Assembly (NCBI RefSeq): GCF_018130245.1 | Contig: NZ_JAFCKP010000001.1 | Location: forward strand, 1,541,969 to 1,605,968 | Direction of reading: 5' to 3' | DNA from: Bradyrhizobium sp. SZCCT0231 | GTDB lineage: Bacteria > Pseudomonadota > Alphaproteobacteria > Rhizobiales > Xanthobacteraceae | Length of the DNA: 64,000 nucleotides | Part shown: one piece after another, positions 18,692 to 28,257 of the stretch | Layout: each line of letters starts with the position of its first letter | Position numbering within the stretch: position 1 is the stretch's first letter | The notes under the pieces: model-generated | Seen by the model: only the letters and a program-made list of their open reading frames with translations | The model's database searches: none | Told to the model about the DNA's origin: nothing | Made by a program: the position numbers and the translations under genes

Positions 18692-19045
18692 GAGGCTGGT
18701 CGGGCGGATTCGCCGGATTGCGAGATAGTTCCAAAAACTTGCACGCTGCAAGAGACGAAACATATGCGATCCAGCGGCATTTGCTTCGTGAGACTTTCCT
18801 TGCTGACGAACGTAGGGACAGCTTGCTCGGCCGCCGAAGCTGCGCAACTGACATGAAGGGTTGGACGGTCTTGCAACCCAGCGCGTGAGAAACACCGGGA
18901 CGTTGAGATTGCGCGGCGCGGTCACGCGCTTTTTATCCGGTCGTGATCGCCGCGCCGCTTCAAAGTCCAGGGCGGCACCATAGATGACAATTGAATGATT
19001 AACGTCATCTCATGACGACTCAACTCGCTGAGATTCGGAGCCACC
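18692..19045. other. Intergenic stretch after the ABC operon
   Basis: No gene seen. A stem GGGTTG...CAACCC occurs at 18858-18879. A short GC stem, GCGCG-GTCA-CGCGC followed by TTTTT at 18916-18934, could be a weak terminator. The last 100 bases are AT-richer and probably hold the promoter of the next small genes. Confidence 0.4.
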
Positions 19046-19222
19046 ATGGGCGAAGTTATTCGATTTGTCTCAAAGTCCGAGCGCGAGCGAACGCGCCTCA
19101 TCCAGGAGGCGCGCGCCATCTACGACAGCATCTTCCCGCCGGCAGATCCGGCCGGCGAGGGGCAGGACCAACGCACGATCGGTCGCACGTTCATCGGCCG
19201 CGACGGGGGTAACGTATCGTGA
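19046..19222 (+). CDS. Small hypothetical protein (58 aa)
   Basis: A 58-residue protein starting MGEVIRFVSKSERERTRLIQ and ending FIGRDGGNVS. It is charged, probably helical in its first half, and has no signal or membrane segment. The next gene starts with a GTG that overlaps its TGA, which argues for real translation of both. I do not recognise a named family; small proteins starting with this kind of MGEVIRF sequence are familiar in Bradyrhizobium. Confidence 0.62.
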   Translation: MGEVIRFVSKSERERTRLIQEARAIYDSIFPPADPAGEGQDQRTIGRTFIGRDGGNVS

Positions 19223-19428
19223 TCAAAATCATCGCCGTGCTTTGCAGCCTCGCCTCTCCCTCCAATTGTCACGAGCAGATCGTCACCACGTCGGACTTTG
19301 CGCAAGTCTCGGTGCAGTCCTGCCTGATGGGCGCGCCGCAACTCGCCGAATGGATGAACCAGCATCCGGCCGAGCGACTGGCTGCATGGCGCTGCGTGAT
19401 CGGTCAACAGACCGGCCGCGGAATCTAA
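19219..19428 (+). CDS. Small hypothetical protein (69 aa), coupled to the previous gene
   Basis: A 69-residue protein with a GTG start inside the GTGA overlap. It reads MIKIIAVLCSLASPSNCHEQ, then VQSCLMGAPQLAEWMNQHP and WRCVIGQQTGRGI. It has four Cys and only a weak hydrophobic N-terminus, so export is uncertain. Conserved Cys and Trp suggest a small folded domain. The family is not recognised. Confidence 0.6.
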   Translation: MIKIIAVLCSLASPSNCHEQIVTTSDFAQVSVQSCLMGAPQLAEWMNQHPAERLAAWRCVIGQQTGRGI

Positions 19429-19462
19429 GCCCGGACATCTCGCTTCGGCGGAGTAAGCCGTT

Positions 19463-19625
19463 CTCGTGCCCCGGGACGCAGCGCAGCGCTTCCCCGGCGA
19501 TGCGAAGCATCGTCTGGTGCAGCGGCGCGCTGCAGAGCCGGGGCCCATCGCAGCGCCGAGTCCTGCAGCGCCGGGTCCTGCAGCCCCTGGGTCCCGGCTC
19601 GCGCTTCGCGCGTCCGGGACACGCC
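19463..19625. repeat. Complex palindromic repeat with internal TCCTGCAG repeats
   Basis: The outer arms are CTCGTGCCCCGGGACGCAGC on the left and GCGCGTCCGGGACACGCC on the right. The interior holds stems (GATGCGAAGCATC, GCGGCGCGCTGCAG) and two close copies of GTCCTGCAGC. This is a long Bradyrhizobium-type intergenic inverted repeat, here expanded by a short internal tandem. Confidence 0.7.
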
Positions 19626-19720
19626 ACTAAGCCTGCACCTCGCTGAACGTTGGGCAGTGACGGCACTCCATCCCCGGAGTAACCTCTTGTTGCGGTCATT
19701 GGCAGCAAGGGGGAAGCCGG

Positions 19721-20662
19721 ATGGAGGTCGCCAGCCTCGTTCTTCCCGTATTCGCGATCATCGTCACCGGCTGGCTCGCGGGCGAGCTTGGCTATCTCTC
19801 CCGTTCGCTTGCCGATGCCCTGGTCCACTTTGCCTACAACGTGGCGATGCCGGCGCTGCTGATCGTCACGATCGCCCAGGAGCCGGCGCGCAATCTGTTG
19901 GAATGGCGCTTTTTGCTCGCATTCGGCGGCGGCTCACTCATCTGCTTCGCCCTGGTGTTCCTGCCGGTCCGCACGGGTGGCAAACACGATCTCGCCAGCA
20001 GCACCATCCATGGGATGGCAGCCGCGATGACCAATACCGGGTTCGTCGCGCTGCCGATCCTGCATGCGATCTACGGTCAGCCCGCCGTGCTGCCCGCAGC
20101 TGTAGCGACGGTGTTCGTGGCCGCGGTGATGTTTCCGATCACGGTGATCCTGCTGGAAAAGCGCGATTCCCGCGGTCCGTCCGCGCTCTCTACGGGACTG
20201 GCAAAGCAAATCCTGCTCAATCCCATGGTGCTTTCGACGTTCATTGGCCTCGCATGGGCGATAACGGGATTGCCGATTCCGGCGCCGGTCGCGGCCTATC
20301 TCAACATGATCGCCGCCGCGCTCACGCCCTGCGCGCTGTTTGCCATCGGGCTTGGTCTATCTGTCGAGGGCCTGCGATCCAACCTGAAGGCGGCGTTTGC
20401 ACTCGCGGCGGTGAAACTGGTGGTCATGCCGCTGATCGTCTACGGGCTCTGCGTCATCACGGGCCTCGACCCTCTCTACACGGCTGCGGCCGTCGTCTGC
20501 GCGGCCGTACCGACGGCGAAAACCGTGTATGTCCTCGCGCACGAGCACAAGGTCGAGGAGAAGCTGGTCGCGGCCACGGTCTCGATCACGACGATGCTGT
20601 CGGTCGCGACATTGCTGATCGCGCTCTATCTGCTCTCCGGATCGGCGAGCGGCACGCGTTGA
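19721..20662 (+). CDS. AEC (auxin efflux carrier) family transporter
   Basis: A 313-residue protein with about ten membrane helices in two halves. The N-terminus MEVASLVLPVFAIIVTGWLAG and the segments HFAYNVAMPALLIVTIA and GMAAAMTNTGFVALPIL fit the AEC/PIN-like family. Bacterial members export or import carboxylates such as malonate or malate. The substrate is unknown and no linked catabolic gene is visible. It stands alone between repeats. Confidence 0.85.
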   Translation: MEVASLVLPVFAIIVTGWLAGELGYLSRSLADALVHFAYNVAMPALLIVTIAQEPARNLLEWRFLLAFGGGSLICFALVFLPVRTGGKHDLASSTIHGMAAAMTNTGFVALPILHAIYGQPAVLPAAVATVFVAAVMFPITVILLEKRDSRGPSALSTGLAKQILLNPMVLSTFIGLAWAITGLPIPAPVAAYLNMIAAALTPCALFAIGLGLSVEGLRSNLKAAFALAAVKLVVMPLIVYGLCVITGLDPLYTAAAVVCAAVPTAKTVYVLAHEHKVEEKLVAATVSITTMLSVATLLIALYLLSGSASGTR

Positions 20663-20696
20663 TCCGCCAGCGGCGTCCACCTCGCCGAAGCGCTCT

Positions 20697-20981
20697 CTAT
20701 CTCGTGGTGTTGCTCCAGGTGGGGACCGCGTTGGTCACGCCGACCGAGGGCCAATTGTACGAGCCGATCGACGGCGCGGTGACGGTGCCGACCGTCTGTC
20801 CGGATGACCCGTAGGGCCCCCTTGGCTGCACGGCCGACACGCCGACACCGCTATAGGTCGGCGCCGCCACACCGGTGCTGTAATGCCGGCTCGACCGGAC
20901 CTTTTTCGCTTCAGCCGCGAAAGGCGTGGCGAGAAGTCCGGTGGCGACGAGCGCGGCAATGGCGAGTCTGATGGTTTTCAT
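20697..20981 (-). CDS. Small secreted Ser/Thr/Gly-rich protein (94 aa)
   Basis: A 94-residue protein with a signal peptide (MKTIRLAIAALVATGLLATP, cleavage after AAEA). The mature chain is low in complexity and rich in Ser, Thr, Val, Gly and Tyr (YSGVGVSAVQPRGPYGSSGQ). The ATG at 20981 begins the signal peptide; an upstream in-frame start at 21032 would spoil it. No family recognised. Confidence 0.6.
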   Translation of the reverse strand: MKTIRLAIAALVATGLLATPFAAEAKKVRSSRHYSTGVAAPTYSGVGVSAVQPRGPYGSSGQTVGTVTAPSIGSYNWPSVGVTNAVPTWSNTTR

Positions 20982-21169
20982 GGCTGATCCTTTCGCCCGG
21001 TGCGCGCCCCGATATGCCAACTGTTCATTCATCGGAAAATTTCCATGGGGTCTCCGTTCATAACTCCGTGCGCGGACGAAAGTGCCGGAGCGCGGCGCGC
21101 CCCGCCTTCGGATGGACCCGAATCAGCGCTAGTGCATTGCGTTCAGTGACTTCCCTGGACGCAAGCAGC

Positions 21170-21490
21170 ATGACCGGCGCCGAACTGAAGCAGCTTCGCA
21201 ACGACCTCTCCGATACCCTCGAGCGCAAGCTCAGCGCGGCCGACATGGCCAAGCTTTGCCGATTGCCGGAGAGAGGCGGCGCCGACACCATCCGGCGCTG
21301 GGAGGTCAGCGGCCCGACGCCGGAGGCGACCAAGATACTGCGCGTGCTCGCGATGGCGAGCGAGCGCTATCCCATCCTGGAGAAGTTCGACATCTTCGAT
21401 CGTCATGACGTGCGCGAGGAAGACCGGCCCGCGAAGCGCGCGGCCTTTCGCGCGCAGATGCGCGACGAGGTGCTGCGACGTCTTGGTTAA
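21170..21490 (+). CDS. Hypothetical helix-turn-helix-like protein (106 aa)
   Basis: A 106-residue, mostly charged and helical protein: MTGAELKQLRNDLSDTLERK, LSAADMAKLCRLPERGGADT and IRRWEVSGPTPEATKILRVL. The LKQLRNDL...MAKLCRL...IRRWE pattern looks like an XRE/MqsA-type helix-turn-helix, suggesting a small DNA-binding protein. An in-frame extension to 21014 lacks protein-like character. It precedes an outer-membrane protein gene by about 225 bp on the same strand. Confidence 0.6.
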   Translation: MTGAELKQLRNDLSDTLERKLSAADMAKLCRLPERGGADTIRRWEVSGPTPEATKILRVLAMASERYPILEKFDIFDRHDVREEDRPAKRAAFRAQMRDEVLRRLG

Positions 21491-21715
21491 CAAGAAGCGC
21501 GCGCAAGTTACCTGCGATGCGCGAAGTTAAGCCTTCCTTCACCACTTCTTAAGCCGCCATTAAGCACGAAAATCATTTACCCCCCAACAAGTTAGGTTGG
21601 CCGTCGCTGTGCCACGCATGTGACAGCATTTTCGTCAAAAGCGAGCTATCTGCAAAACCAACGACGGCGCGCAAAGCGCGCCTGCCGGGGACCTTACGTG
21701 TTGGAGTTCAAGACG

Positions 21716-22441
21716 ATGAAGAAGATTCTGTTTGCGACCGTTGCGCTGCTCGTAGTGGGCGCTGCTGCACCGGCCGTCGGTGCCGATCTCGGTAACCGCA
21801 ACTATTACAAGGCGCCCGCGCCGGCTTACGCCGCGCCGATCTACAACTGGACCGGCTTCTACATCGGTGCCCATCTCGGCGGCGCATTCTCCAGCGACAA
21901 CAATTTCAACGGCCTCTCCACCGGCAACAACGGCAACGGCCGCTTCCTCGGCGGCGTGCAGGTCGGCGCGGACTGGCAGCTCAACCCGAACTTCGTGGTC
22001 GGCGTCGAGGGCCAGTATTCCTGGCTCTCCGGCAGCGTCGGCGCGGTGTTCCCGGGCGGCGTCGCCTATACCAACGACCAGCGCGGCCTCGGCTCGATCA
22101 CCGGCCGCGTCGGCTATACCTGGGGTCCCGGCCTGCTTTATGTGAAGGGCGGCTACGCCTATTCGGACAACAACGAGAAGGTGACTGTCGGCGGCGTGCC
22201 GACCGGCTTCATCATCGATGGCGATCACCGCAACGGCTACACCGTCGGCGCCGGCCTGGAATACATGTTCGCCCCGAACTGGTCGGCCAAGGCCGAGTAT
22301 CAGTATTACAATTTCGGCGACGCGCACTTCACCGCAGGCCCGCTGGCCGGCACCGGCAACTTCACCACGGACGACCATACCTTCAAGGCGGGCGTCAACT
22401 ACCGCTTCAACTGGGCAAGCCCGGCTGTGGCGAGCTACTGA
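21716..22441 (+). CDS. Outer-membrane beta-barrel protein (Omp25/RopB-like family)
   Basis: A 241-residue protein with a signal peptide ([20 protein letters not shown], cleavage before DLGNR). The mature protein opens with [16 protein letters not shown], a hallmark of rhizobial 8-stranded outer-membrane proteins, alternates aromatic and polar residues throughout, and ends in a beta strand close to Phe/Trp ([14 protein letters not shown]). A strong intrinsic terminator follows, as expected for an abundant monocistronic envelope protein. Confidence 0.88.
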   Translation: MKKILFATVALLVVGAAAPAVGADLGNRNYYKAPAPAYAAPIYNWTGFYIGAHLGGAFSSDNNFNGLSTGNNGNGRFLGGVQVGADWQLNPNFVVGVEGQYSWLSGSVGAVFPGGVAYTNDQRGLGSITGRVGYTWGPGLLYVKGGYAYSDNNEKVTVGGVPTGFIIDGDHRNGYTVGAGLEYMFAPNWSAKAEYQYYNFGDAHFTAGPLAGTGNFTTDDHTFKAGVNYRFNWASPAVASY

Positions 22442-22467
22442 TCGGTTATCAAAACCTTATCACGCAC

Positions 22468-22500
22468 AAGGGCCGGCCTCGTTGCCGGCCCTTCTTTTTT
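22468..22500 (+). terminator. Intrinsic terminator after the outer-membrane protein gene
   Basis: AAGGGCCGGC...GCCGGCCCTT forms a ten-base perfect stem with a short loop, followed by CTTTTTT. Confidence 0.9.
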
Positions 22501-22601
22501 CGCCCTGCGGAACATGCGCAACCAAATGCGCAAATTGCGATCTTTTTAACCGGTGCTGCCGATACTGCCGCCACAAACAGAAGAACATTGGGGGAATTTC
22601 G

Positions 22602-24770
22602 ATGGCGATCCGTCTGGGCCTTCGCAGCTTTCTTGGCCGCTTCCTTGGCCGTTTCCGTCCTCGTTTCAAAATGCCGAAATGGGGCGTGCGCGGCAGCCTG
22701 TTCGCGGCCTTCGCGGTGATCGCGGGCATGGGTCTCGTGATCGCAGCCGGCGCCGGCCTGGCGCTGCAGAATCTCGGCGGACGCATGACCGAACTCAGCG
22801 GACGGGACATTCCGCGCCTCTCCGCCAGCCTGCAATTGTCGGCACTGAGCGCGAGCCTTGCGGCGCAGGGACCGGCCCTGCTTGCGGCGCAAAGCGAGGA
22901 CGCCCTCAATGAACGCACCAAGAAGCTCAGGGAATTGCAGGAGCAGACGCAGCAGAAGCTCAACGAGATCATCGAGCTGGGCGGCGACAAGAGCGTCGTC
23001 TCCGGGCTCAGCGACACGATGAAGAGCATCAACGAGGCGGCTCAGAGCCTGGCGAAGGCCGCCCGCGAACGGCTCGACATCGCCGCCCTCCATGAGAAGC
23101 AATATGATGCGCTTCGCAACGCGCAGGGCGCGTTCGTCGGTGCAGCGAGCCCGGCGATGCTGGACGCGCAGACCCGGGTCAACGCCATTCTCGGCTCAGC
23201 CGACCTGTCCGCCACGGATGCGACCGACGCCGCGCAGACCGTCGGTCAGCTCGGCAACGTCGTCGCCAGCGGCAATCTCGCCGCCGCCAACATGAGCGCG
23301 GCGCTTTCGGCGAGCACCAGCGACAAGCTCGACGACATCCAGAAGGAGTTCAAGACCGCACAGGGGCGCCTGCGCTCGAACCTCGATCTGCTGCCGGACA
23401 ACGAGGGCAACAAGATGCTGCGCCAGACGGCGGAAAAGCTGCTCGCGCTCGGCACCGGCAAGACCGGCGTGTTCAATCTGCGCGAGAAGGAGCTCGACTC
23501 CATCGACTATGGCCAGACCATCCTGGACGAGACCCGCAAGCTCAATGTCGGCCTCGGCATCAGCGTGCAGCAGCTCGTCGACGGCGTGCAGAAGGAGACC
23601 AACGCCTCGACCTTCCAGGCACGGCAGGAGATTTCGCTCGCGACGTCAGTCATGCTGGCGCTGGGCGCATTGATGCTGGTCGGCTCGGCGCTGTTCGTCT
23701 GGCTCTATGTCGGCCGCAACATCCTGCGCCGGATCGGCGCCTTGCATCAGTCGATGCAGCTGCTGGCGAACGGCGACCTCGAAACCGAGATCTACCGCTC
23801 GAAGACCCACAACGACGAAATCTCGGTGATGGCGAACACGCTGCAAGTGTTCCGGGAAAGCATGATCGAGACCCGCGCGCTGACGAACGAGCAGGACAAG
23901 GACCGTATCGCCAAGGCCGAGCGTGCCGCGCGCATGGAAGCGAAGATCGCCGAATTCGAGAGCACGGTGCGCTCCGCGCTCGACAATCTGGCGCAGTCGG
24001 CCAATTCGATGCAATCGACCGCGCAGAGCATGTCGAACACTGCCGACCAGTCCAACGCACTGGTGAACGCGGTCGCCTCCGCCGCGGAGGAAACGTCGGT
24101 CAACGTACAGACCGTGTCGGCCGGCACCGAGCAGCTGTCCTCCTCGATCCAGGAGATCAGCCGCCAGGTCGTGACCTCCGCCGAGATCGCCAAGAAGGCC
24201 GTCGACGAAGCGGGATCGACCGACGCCACCGTGCAGAGCCTCGCCGACAGCGCGAGCCGCATCAGCGTCGTCGTCGACCTGATCCAGACCATCGCCTCGC
24301 AGACCAATCTGCTCGCGCTCAACGCCACCATCGAGGCGGCGCGCGCAGGCGAGGCCGGCCGCGGCTTCGCGGTGGTCGCCTCCGAGGTGAAGAGCCTGGC
24401 AAGCCAGACCGCCAAGGCGACGGAAGAGATCCGCACCCAGATTGCCGGCATGCAGGAGATCACGACCTCCGCGGTCGGAGCCATCCAGGGCATCGGCCGG
24501 ATCATCGGCGAGATCGACGACGTCACCACGACGATCGCAGCCGCGGTCGAGGAGCAGGGCGCCGCCACGCGCGAAATCGCCCGCAACATCCAGCATGCGG
24601 CCGGCGGCACCAGCGAAGTCTCCAGCAACATCGTCGGCGTCTCCACCGCGTCCGCCGAAGCCGGCGCTGCGGCCACCGAAGTGCTGAGCGCCTCGGACGC
24701 GCTGCGGCGCGAGGCCGATATGCTGCGCGGGGAGATCGACGCGTTCCTCAACGACATGCGGGCGGCGTAA
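22602..24770 (+). CDS. Methyl-accepting chemotaxis protein
   Basis: A 722-residue receptor. There is an N-terminal membrane helix (about residues 33-58), a long helical periplasmic sensor region (about 60-345), a second helix (about 350-370), a HAMP domain, then the cytoplasmic signalling domain with the conserved hairpin tip [20 protein letters not shown] and [15 protein letters not shown]. The signal sequence is unusual: its first 30 residues are Arg/Phe-rich ([17 protein letters not shown]). The ATG at 22602 is chosen because the upstream sequence overlaps the preceding gene and terminator. The ligand is unknown. Confidence 0.92.
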   Translation: MAIRLGLRSFLGRFLGRFRPRFKMPKWGVRGSLFAAFAVIAGMGLVIAAGAGLALQNLGGRMTELSGRDIPRLSASLQLSALSASLAAQGPALLAAQSEDALNERTKKLRELQEQTQQKLNEIIELGGDKSVVSGLSDTMKSINEAAQSLAKAARERLDIAALHEKQYDALRNAQGAFVGAASPAMLDAQTRVNAILGSADLSATDATDAAQTVGQLGNVVASGNLAAANMSAALSASTSDKLDDIQKEFKTAQGRLRSNLDLLPDNEGNKMLRQTAEKLLALGTGKTGVFNLREKELDSIDYGQTILDETRKLNVGLGISVQQLVDGVQKETNASTFQARQEISLATSVMLALGALMLVGSALFVWLYVGRNILRRIGALHQSMQLLANGDLETEIYRSKTHNDEISVMANTLQVFRESMIETRALTNEQDKDRIAKAERAARMEAKIAEFESTVRSALDNLAQSANSMQSTAQSMSNTADQSNALVNAVASAAEETSVNVQTVSAGTEQLSSSIQEISRQVVTSAEIAKKAVDEAGSTDATVQSLADSASRISVVVDLIQTIASQTNLLALNATIEAARAGEAGRGFAVVASEVKSLASQTAKATEEIRTQIAGMQEITTSAVGAIQGIGRIIGEIDDVTTTIAAAVEEQGAATREIARNIQHAAGGTSEVSSNIVGVSTASAEAGAAATEVLSASDALRREADMLRGEIDAFLNDMRAA

Positions 24771-24779
24771 ATCGCCGTC

Positions 24780-24869
24780 CCGTAGCCCGGATGGAGCGAA
24801 AGCGTAATCCGGGGATCGTGCCAGAAGCACGGAGGCCCCGGATTGTGCTGCGCTCCATCCGGGCTACGG
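24780..24869. repeat. Palindromic repeat (CCGTAGCCCGGATGGAGC type)
   Basis: CCGTAGCCCGGATGGAGC at the left pairs perfectly with GCTCCATCCGGGCTACGG at the right, with inner arms AATCCGGGG and CCCCGGATT. It is a long hairpin just after the chemotaxis receptor gene and may act in termination. Familiar as a dispersed element in many proteobacteria. Confidence 0.85.
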
Positions 24870-24958
24870 AAAAACGCGCCGGTATGACCGCCATGCGGTT
24901 GCCGCCTAGCATCCTTTTTCGGCTGGCGCCCCGCGCGCGCTGGGTTTAAGCGGGTAGC

Positions 24959-26020
24959 ATGAGCTCAAAAACCGACACCGCACAGTCCTCGGCCGAGGCC
25001 CTGCGCTACCCCTGGGAACAGCACCCCGGCCCCGAACAGGTCGTGGAGGTGCGGCCCGGCGTGTTGTGGGCGCGGTTGAAGCTGCCGTTCCGCCTCAACC
25101 ACGTGAACATCTACCTGCTCGCCGACGGCGACGGCTATGCGATGATCGATGCCGGATTCGGCAACGAAGAGACGATCGAGGCCTGGACGAAGTTGTTCGA
25201 TGGACCGCTGCAGGGCGTCAACATCACGCGCCTGATCGTCACCCACTCCCACCCCGACCATGTCGGTCTCGCCGGGTGGATCGTCGAGCGTTTCAACTGC
25301 CCGCTGGTGATGTCGCAGGTCGAATATCTGCAATCGGTCTATCACCAGAACCGCGGCACCGAGGAGCGGCGCGAGGCGCAGCGTCTGTTCTTCCGCCGCC
25401 ATGGCATGGACGAGTCGCTCACTGAAAAGCTGCTCGGCCGCGGCCAGGACTATCTCAAGCGCGTCTCGGTGCTGCCGCCGTCGTACCGCCGCATCTCGCA
25501 TGGCGACGACGTCGTGATCGGCACGCGCCGCTTCAAGGTGATCACCGGCGGCGGCCACGCGCTCGATCAGGTGATGCTGTATTGCGCCGACGACAAGCTG
25601 TTCCTCTCCGCCGACCAGGTGCTGAGCAAGATCTCGCCGAATGTCAGCGTCTGGGCAGTCGAGCCCGACCAGAACTCGCTCGGCGAATACCTGGCCTCGC
25701 TCGCCAGCCTCACCACGACGCTTCCCTATGACGTGCTGGTGCTGCCCGGCCACGGCGTGCCGTTCTACGGATTGAAGACCCGCATCAAGCAGCTCGCCGA
25801 CCACCACGAAGAGCGCTGCCGCCTGATTGCGGAAGCCTGCCGCGAGATGCCGCAAACCTCGCGCGCCTTGGTGCCCGTCGTGTTCAACAAGCACGTGCTG
25901 GACGAGCACCAGATGGGCTTTGCCGCCGGCGAGCTGGTCGCCCACGTCAACTACATGATCGTCGAGGGCCGGCTGACGGCCGAGATGCAAGACGGCGTGC
26001 TGCAGTTTCGGACGACGTGA
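24959..26020 (+). CDS. MBL-fold metallo-hydrolase
   Basis: A 353-residue metallo-beta-lactamase-fold protein. The metal motif HSHPDH lies at about residues 97-102 (VTHSHPDHVGLAGW). Further ligands are probably GGGHALDQV and LPGHGVP. The N-terminus (RPGVLWARLKLPFRLNHVNI) resembles lactonase/glyoxalase-II-like hydrolases. Members of this family are often annotated as hydroxyacylglutathione hydrolase-like, but the substrate is unclear. It is convergent with aroQ. Confidence 0.85.
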   Translation: MSSKTDTAQSSAEALRYPWEQHPGPEQVVEVRPGVLWARLKLPFRLNHVNIYLLADGDGYAMIDAGFGNEETIEAWTKLFDGPLQGVNITRLIVTHSHPDHVGLAGWIVERFNCPLVMSQVEYLQSVYHQNRGTEERREAQRLFFRRHGMDESLTEKLLGRGQDYLKRVSVLPPSYRRISHGDDVVIGTRRFKVITGGGHALDQVMLYCADDKLFLSADQVLSKISPNVSVWAVEPDQNSLGEYLASLASLTTTLPYDVLVLPGHGVPFYGLKTRIKQLADHHEERCRLIAEACREMPQTSRALVPVVFNKHVLDEHQMGFAAGELVAHVNYMIVEGRLTAEMQDGVLQFRTT

Positions 26021-26079
26021 TTTTTTCGCCTCTCCCCGCTTGCGGGGCGAGGGAGCAGACCACCGCCGACTCCAACACC

Positions 26080-26511
26080 TCACTTCATATTCGCGATCGC
26101 GTGCAGTGCCGCGACGTAGCCGAACGGTCCCAGCCCGCAGATCACGCCGGTCGCCACGAACGAGATCTTCGAGTGGCGATGATATTCGTCGCGGGCGTGG
26201 ATGTTGGAGATGTGCACCTCCAGCACAGGACCCTCGAATGTCTTGATCGCGTCCATGATCGAGACCGAGGTGAAGGAGAGACCGGCCGGGTTGATGACGA
26301 TGGCATCGGCGTCCTGCCGCGCCGACTGGATCAGATCGACGAGCACGCCCTCATGGTTGGACTGGTGGAAGGCGAGTTTGAGGCCGAGCTTGGCGGCGGC
26401 GTCCTCGCAGCTCGCGTTGACCTCTGCGAGCGTCGTGGTGCCGTAGATGTGCGGCTCTCGGATGCCGAGCATGTTGAGATTGGGACCGTTGAGGATCATC
26501 ACGCGCTTCAT
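26080..26511 (-). CDS. aroQ: Type II 3-dehydroquinate dehydratase
   Basis: A 143-residue protein that dehydrates 3-dehydroquinate to 3-dehydroshikimate in aromatic amino acid synthesis. Motifs are intact: ILNGPNLNMLGIREPHIYG with the catalytic Arg and Tyr on the flexible lid, FHQSNHEGVLVDLIQ, INPAGLSFTSVSIMDAI, and VHISNIHARDEYHRHSK with the catalytic His. The ATG at 26511 gives the usual length; an in-frame start at 26529 is less likely. It is divergent from hemA. Confidence 0.95.
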   Translation of the reverse strand: MKRVMILNGPNLNMLGIREPHIYGTTTLAEVNASCEDAAAKLGLKLAFHQSNHEGVLVDLIQSARQDADAIVINPAGLSFTSVSIMDAIKTFEGPVLEVHISNIHARDEYHRHSKISFVATGVICGLGPFGYVAALHAIANMK

Positions 26512-26687
26512 CAGGGCTTCCTTTCGCATGGGCTGTCCGACCGAACGCTGCCCAGCCGGGCAAGGCTATGGCGTCGGCGCGACCAGTTCCGCCATCATGG
26601 ATGGAGGCGCGCCATGGACAAAATGTCCACGGCTGCCCCCGCCGTCCCGGCACCCCCGGTCCCGACCGGCAGGTCCGTGTTAGGCGC

Positions 26688-26701
26688 TTGATCCAAATCA
26701 A
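26688..26701 (+). promoter_or_regulatory. FixK/FNR box upstream of hemA
   Basis: TTGATCCAAATCAA matches TTGAT-N4-ATCAA in every consensus position. It is about 137 bp before the hemA start. Oxygen control of B. japonicum hemA through an FNR-like site is established in the literature as I recall it, and this site fits. Confidence 0.85.
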
Positions 26702-26837
26702 CAATCGCCGCCGGACCGGCGGTTATCAATTGGCACGCTCGCCTTGCCTCTAATGTGTGCTGGCGCATAGACATTGGAGCTGGAAAAGCTCTAAAAATGA
26801 GCGGCCGTCATGGCCGGGCTCCGTTGCAGGTTTGCCG

Positions 26838-28067
26838 ATGGATTATAGTCAGTTCTTCGATTCCGCGCTCGATCGTCTCCACACTGAGCGGCGCTATCGC
26901 GTGTTCGCCGACCTCGAACGCACGGCCGGCCGGTTCCCGCACGCGGTCTGGCACTCGCCCAAGGGCAAGCGCGACGTCGTGATCTGGTGCTCGAACGATT
27001 ATCTCGGCATGGGCCAGCACCCGAAGGTGGTCGGCGCCATGGTCGAGACCGCCACCCGCGTCGGCACCGGCGCCGGCGGCACCCGCAACATCGCCGGCAC
27101 GCACCATCCGCTGGTCCAGCTCGAAGCTGAGCTCGCCGATCTCCATGGCAAGGAAGCCGCGCTGCTGTTCACCTCGGGCTATGTCTCGAACCAGACCGGC
27201 ATCCCGACCATCGCAAAGCTCATTCCGAACTGCCTGATCCTGTCGGACGAGCTCAACCACAATTCGATGATCGAGGGCATCCGCCAGTCCGGCTGCGAAC
27301 GGGTCGTGTTCCGCCACAACGATCTTGCGCACCTCGAAGAGCTGTTGAAAGCGGCCGGCCCGAACCGGCCGAAGCTGATCGTCTGCGAGAGCCTCTATTC
27401 CATGGATGGCGATGTCGCGCCGCTCGCCAAGATCTGCGATCTCGCCGAGAAGTACGGCGCGATGACCTATGTCGACGAAGTCCACGCCGTCGGCATGTAC
27501 GGCCCGCGCGGCGGCGGCATCGCCGAGCGTGACGGCGTCATGCATCGCATCGACATTCTCGAGGGCACGCTGGCAAAGGCGTTCGGCTGTCTCGGCGGCT
27601 ACATCGCTGCCAACGGCCAGATCATCGACGCCGTGCGCTCCTATGCGCCGGGCTTCATCTTCACCACCGCGCTGCCGCCGGCGGTCTGCTCGGCCGCGAC
27701 CGCCGCGATCAGGCACCTGAAGACGTCGAGCTGGGAGCGCGAGCGCCACCAGGACCGCGCCGCCCGCGTCAAGGCGATCCTCAATGCCGCCGGCCTGCCG
27801 GTGATGTCGAGCGACACCCATATCGTGCCGCTGTTCGTCGGCGATCCCGAGAAGTGCAAGCAGGCCTCCGATCTCCTGCTCGAAGAGCACGGGATCTACA
27901 TCCAGCCGATCAACTATCCGACCGTCGCCAAGGGCTCCGAGCGCCTGCGCATCACGCCCTCGCCCTATCACGACGACGGCCTGATCGATCAGCTCGCCGA
28001 GGCGCTGCTGCAAGTGTGGGACCGCCTCGGCCTGCCGCTCAAGCAGAAGTCGCTGGCGGCGGAGTAG
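26838..28067 (+). CDS. hemA: 5-aminolevulinate synthase
   Basis: A 409-residue PLP enzyme that condenses glycine with succinyl-CoA to 5-aminolevulinate, the first step of heme synthesis in alphaproteobacteria. It has the alpha-oxoamine synthase fold: [56 protein letters not shown], and the PLP lysine at about residue 247 in [15 protein letters not shown]. The length equals that of B. japonicum HemA. The ATG at 26838 replaces a longer upstream reading. Expression is probably raised at low oxygen through the FixK box at 26688. Confidence 0.97.
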   Translation: MDYSQFFDSALDRLHTERRYRVFADLERTAGRFPHAVWHSPKGKRDVVIWCSNDYLGMGQHPKVVGAMVETATRVGTGAGGTRNIAGTHHPLVQLEAELADLHGKEAALLFTSGYVSNQTGIPTIAKLIPNCLILSDELNHNSMIEGIRQSGCERVVFRHNDLAHLEELLKAAGPNRPKLIVCESLYSMDGDVAPLAKICDLAEKYGAMTYVDEVHAVGMYGPRGGGIAERDGVMHRIDILEGTLAKAFGCLGGYIAANGQIIDAVRSYAPGFIFTTALPPAVCSAATAAIRHLKTSSWERERHQDRAARVKAILNAAGLPVMSSDTHIVPLFVGDPEKCKQASDLLLEEHGIYIQPINYPTVAKGSERLRITPSPYHDDGLIDQLAEALLQVWDRLGLPLKQKSLAAE

Positions 28068-28257
28068 GTTGTTCTTCCACCCTCCCCCTCCAGGGGCCCC
28101 GCAAGGGGAGGGTAAGCGTTCGCTCGCACCTTAACGACGCCCCCGGTTCCCGCCCCCCGCCGGGCATTTCGCTGTCGCTTGCGCCCGCTCAACGCGCTAG
28201 GTTTACAGCGAAAATGAGATCGGGCGCTGGCAGCGCCCAGGGAGAAGTGCGCTCACC

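Noticed and set aside
26727-26750. TGGCACG...TTGC before hemA as a sigma-54 promoter
   Set aside because: The spacing between the GG and GC elements is 12 bases, not the required 10, so it cannot be a proper -24/-12 promoter.
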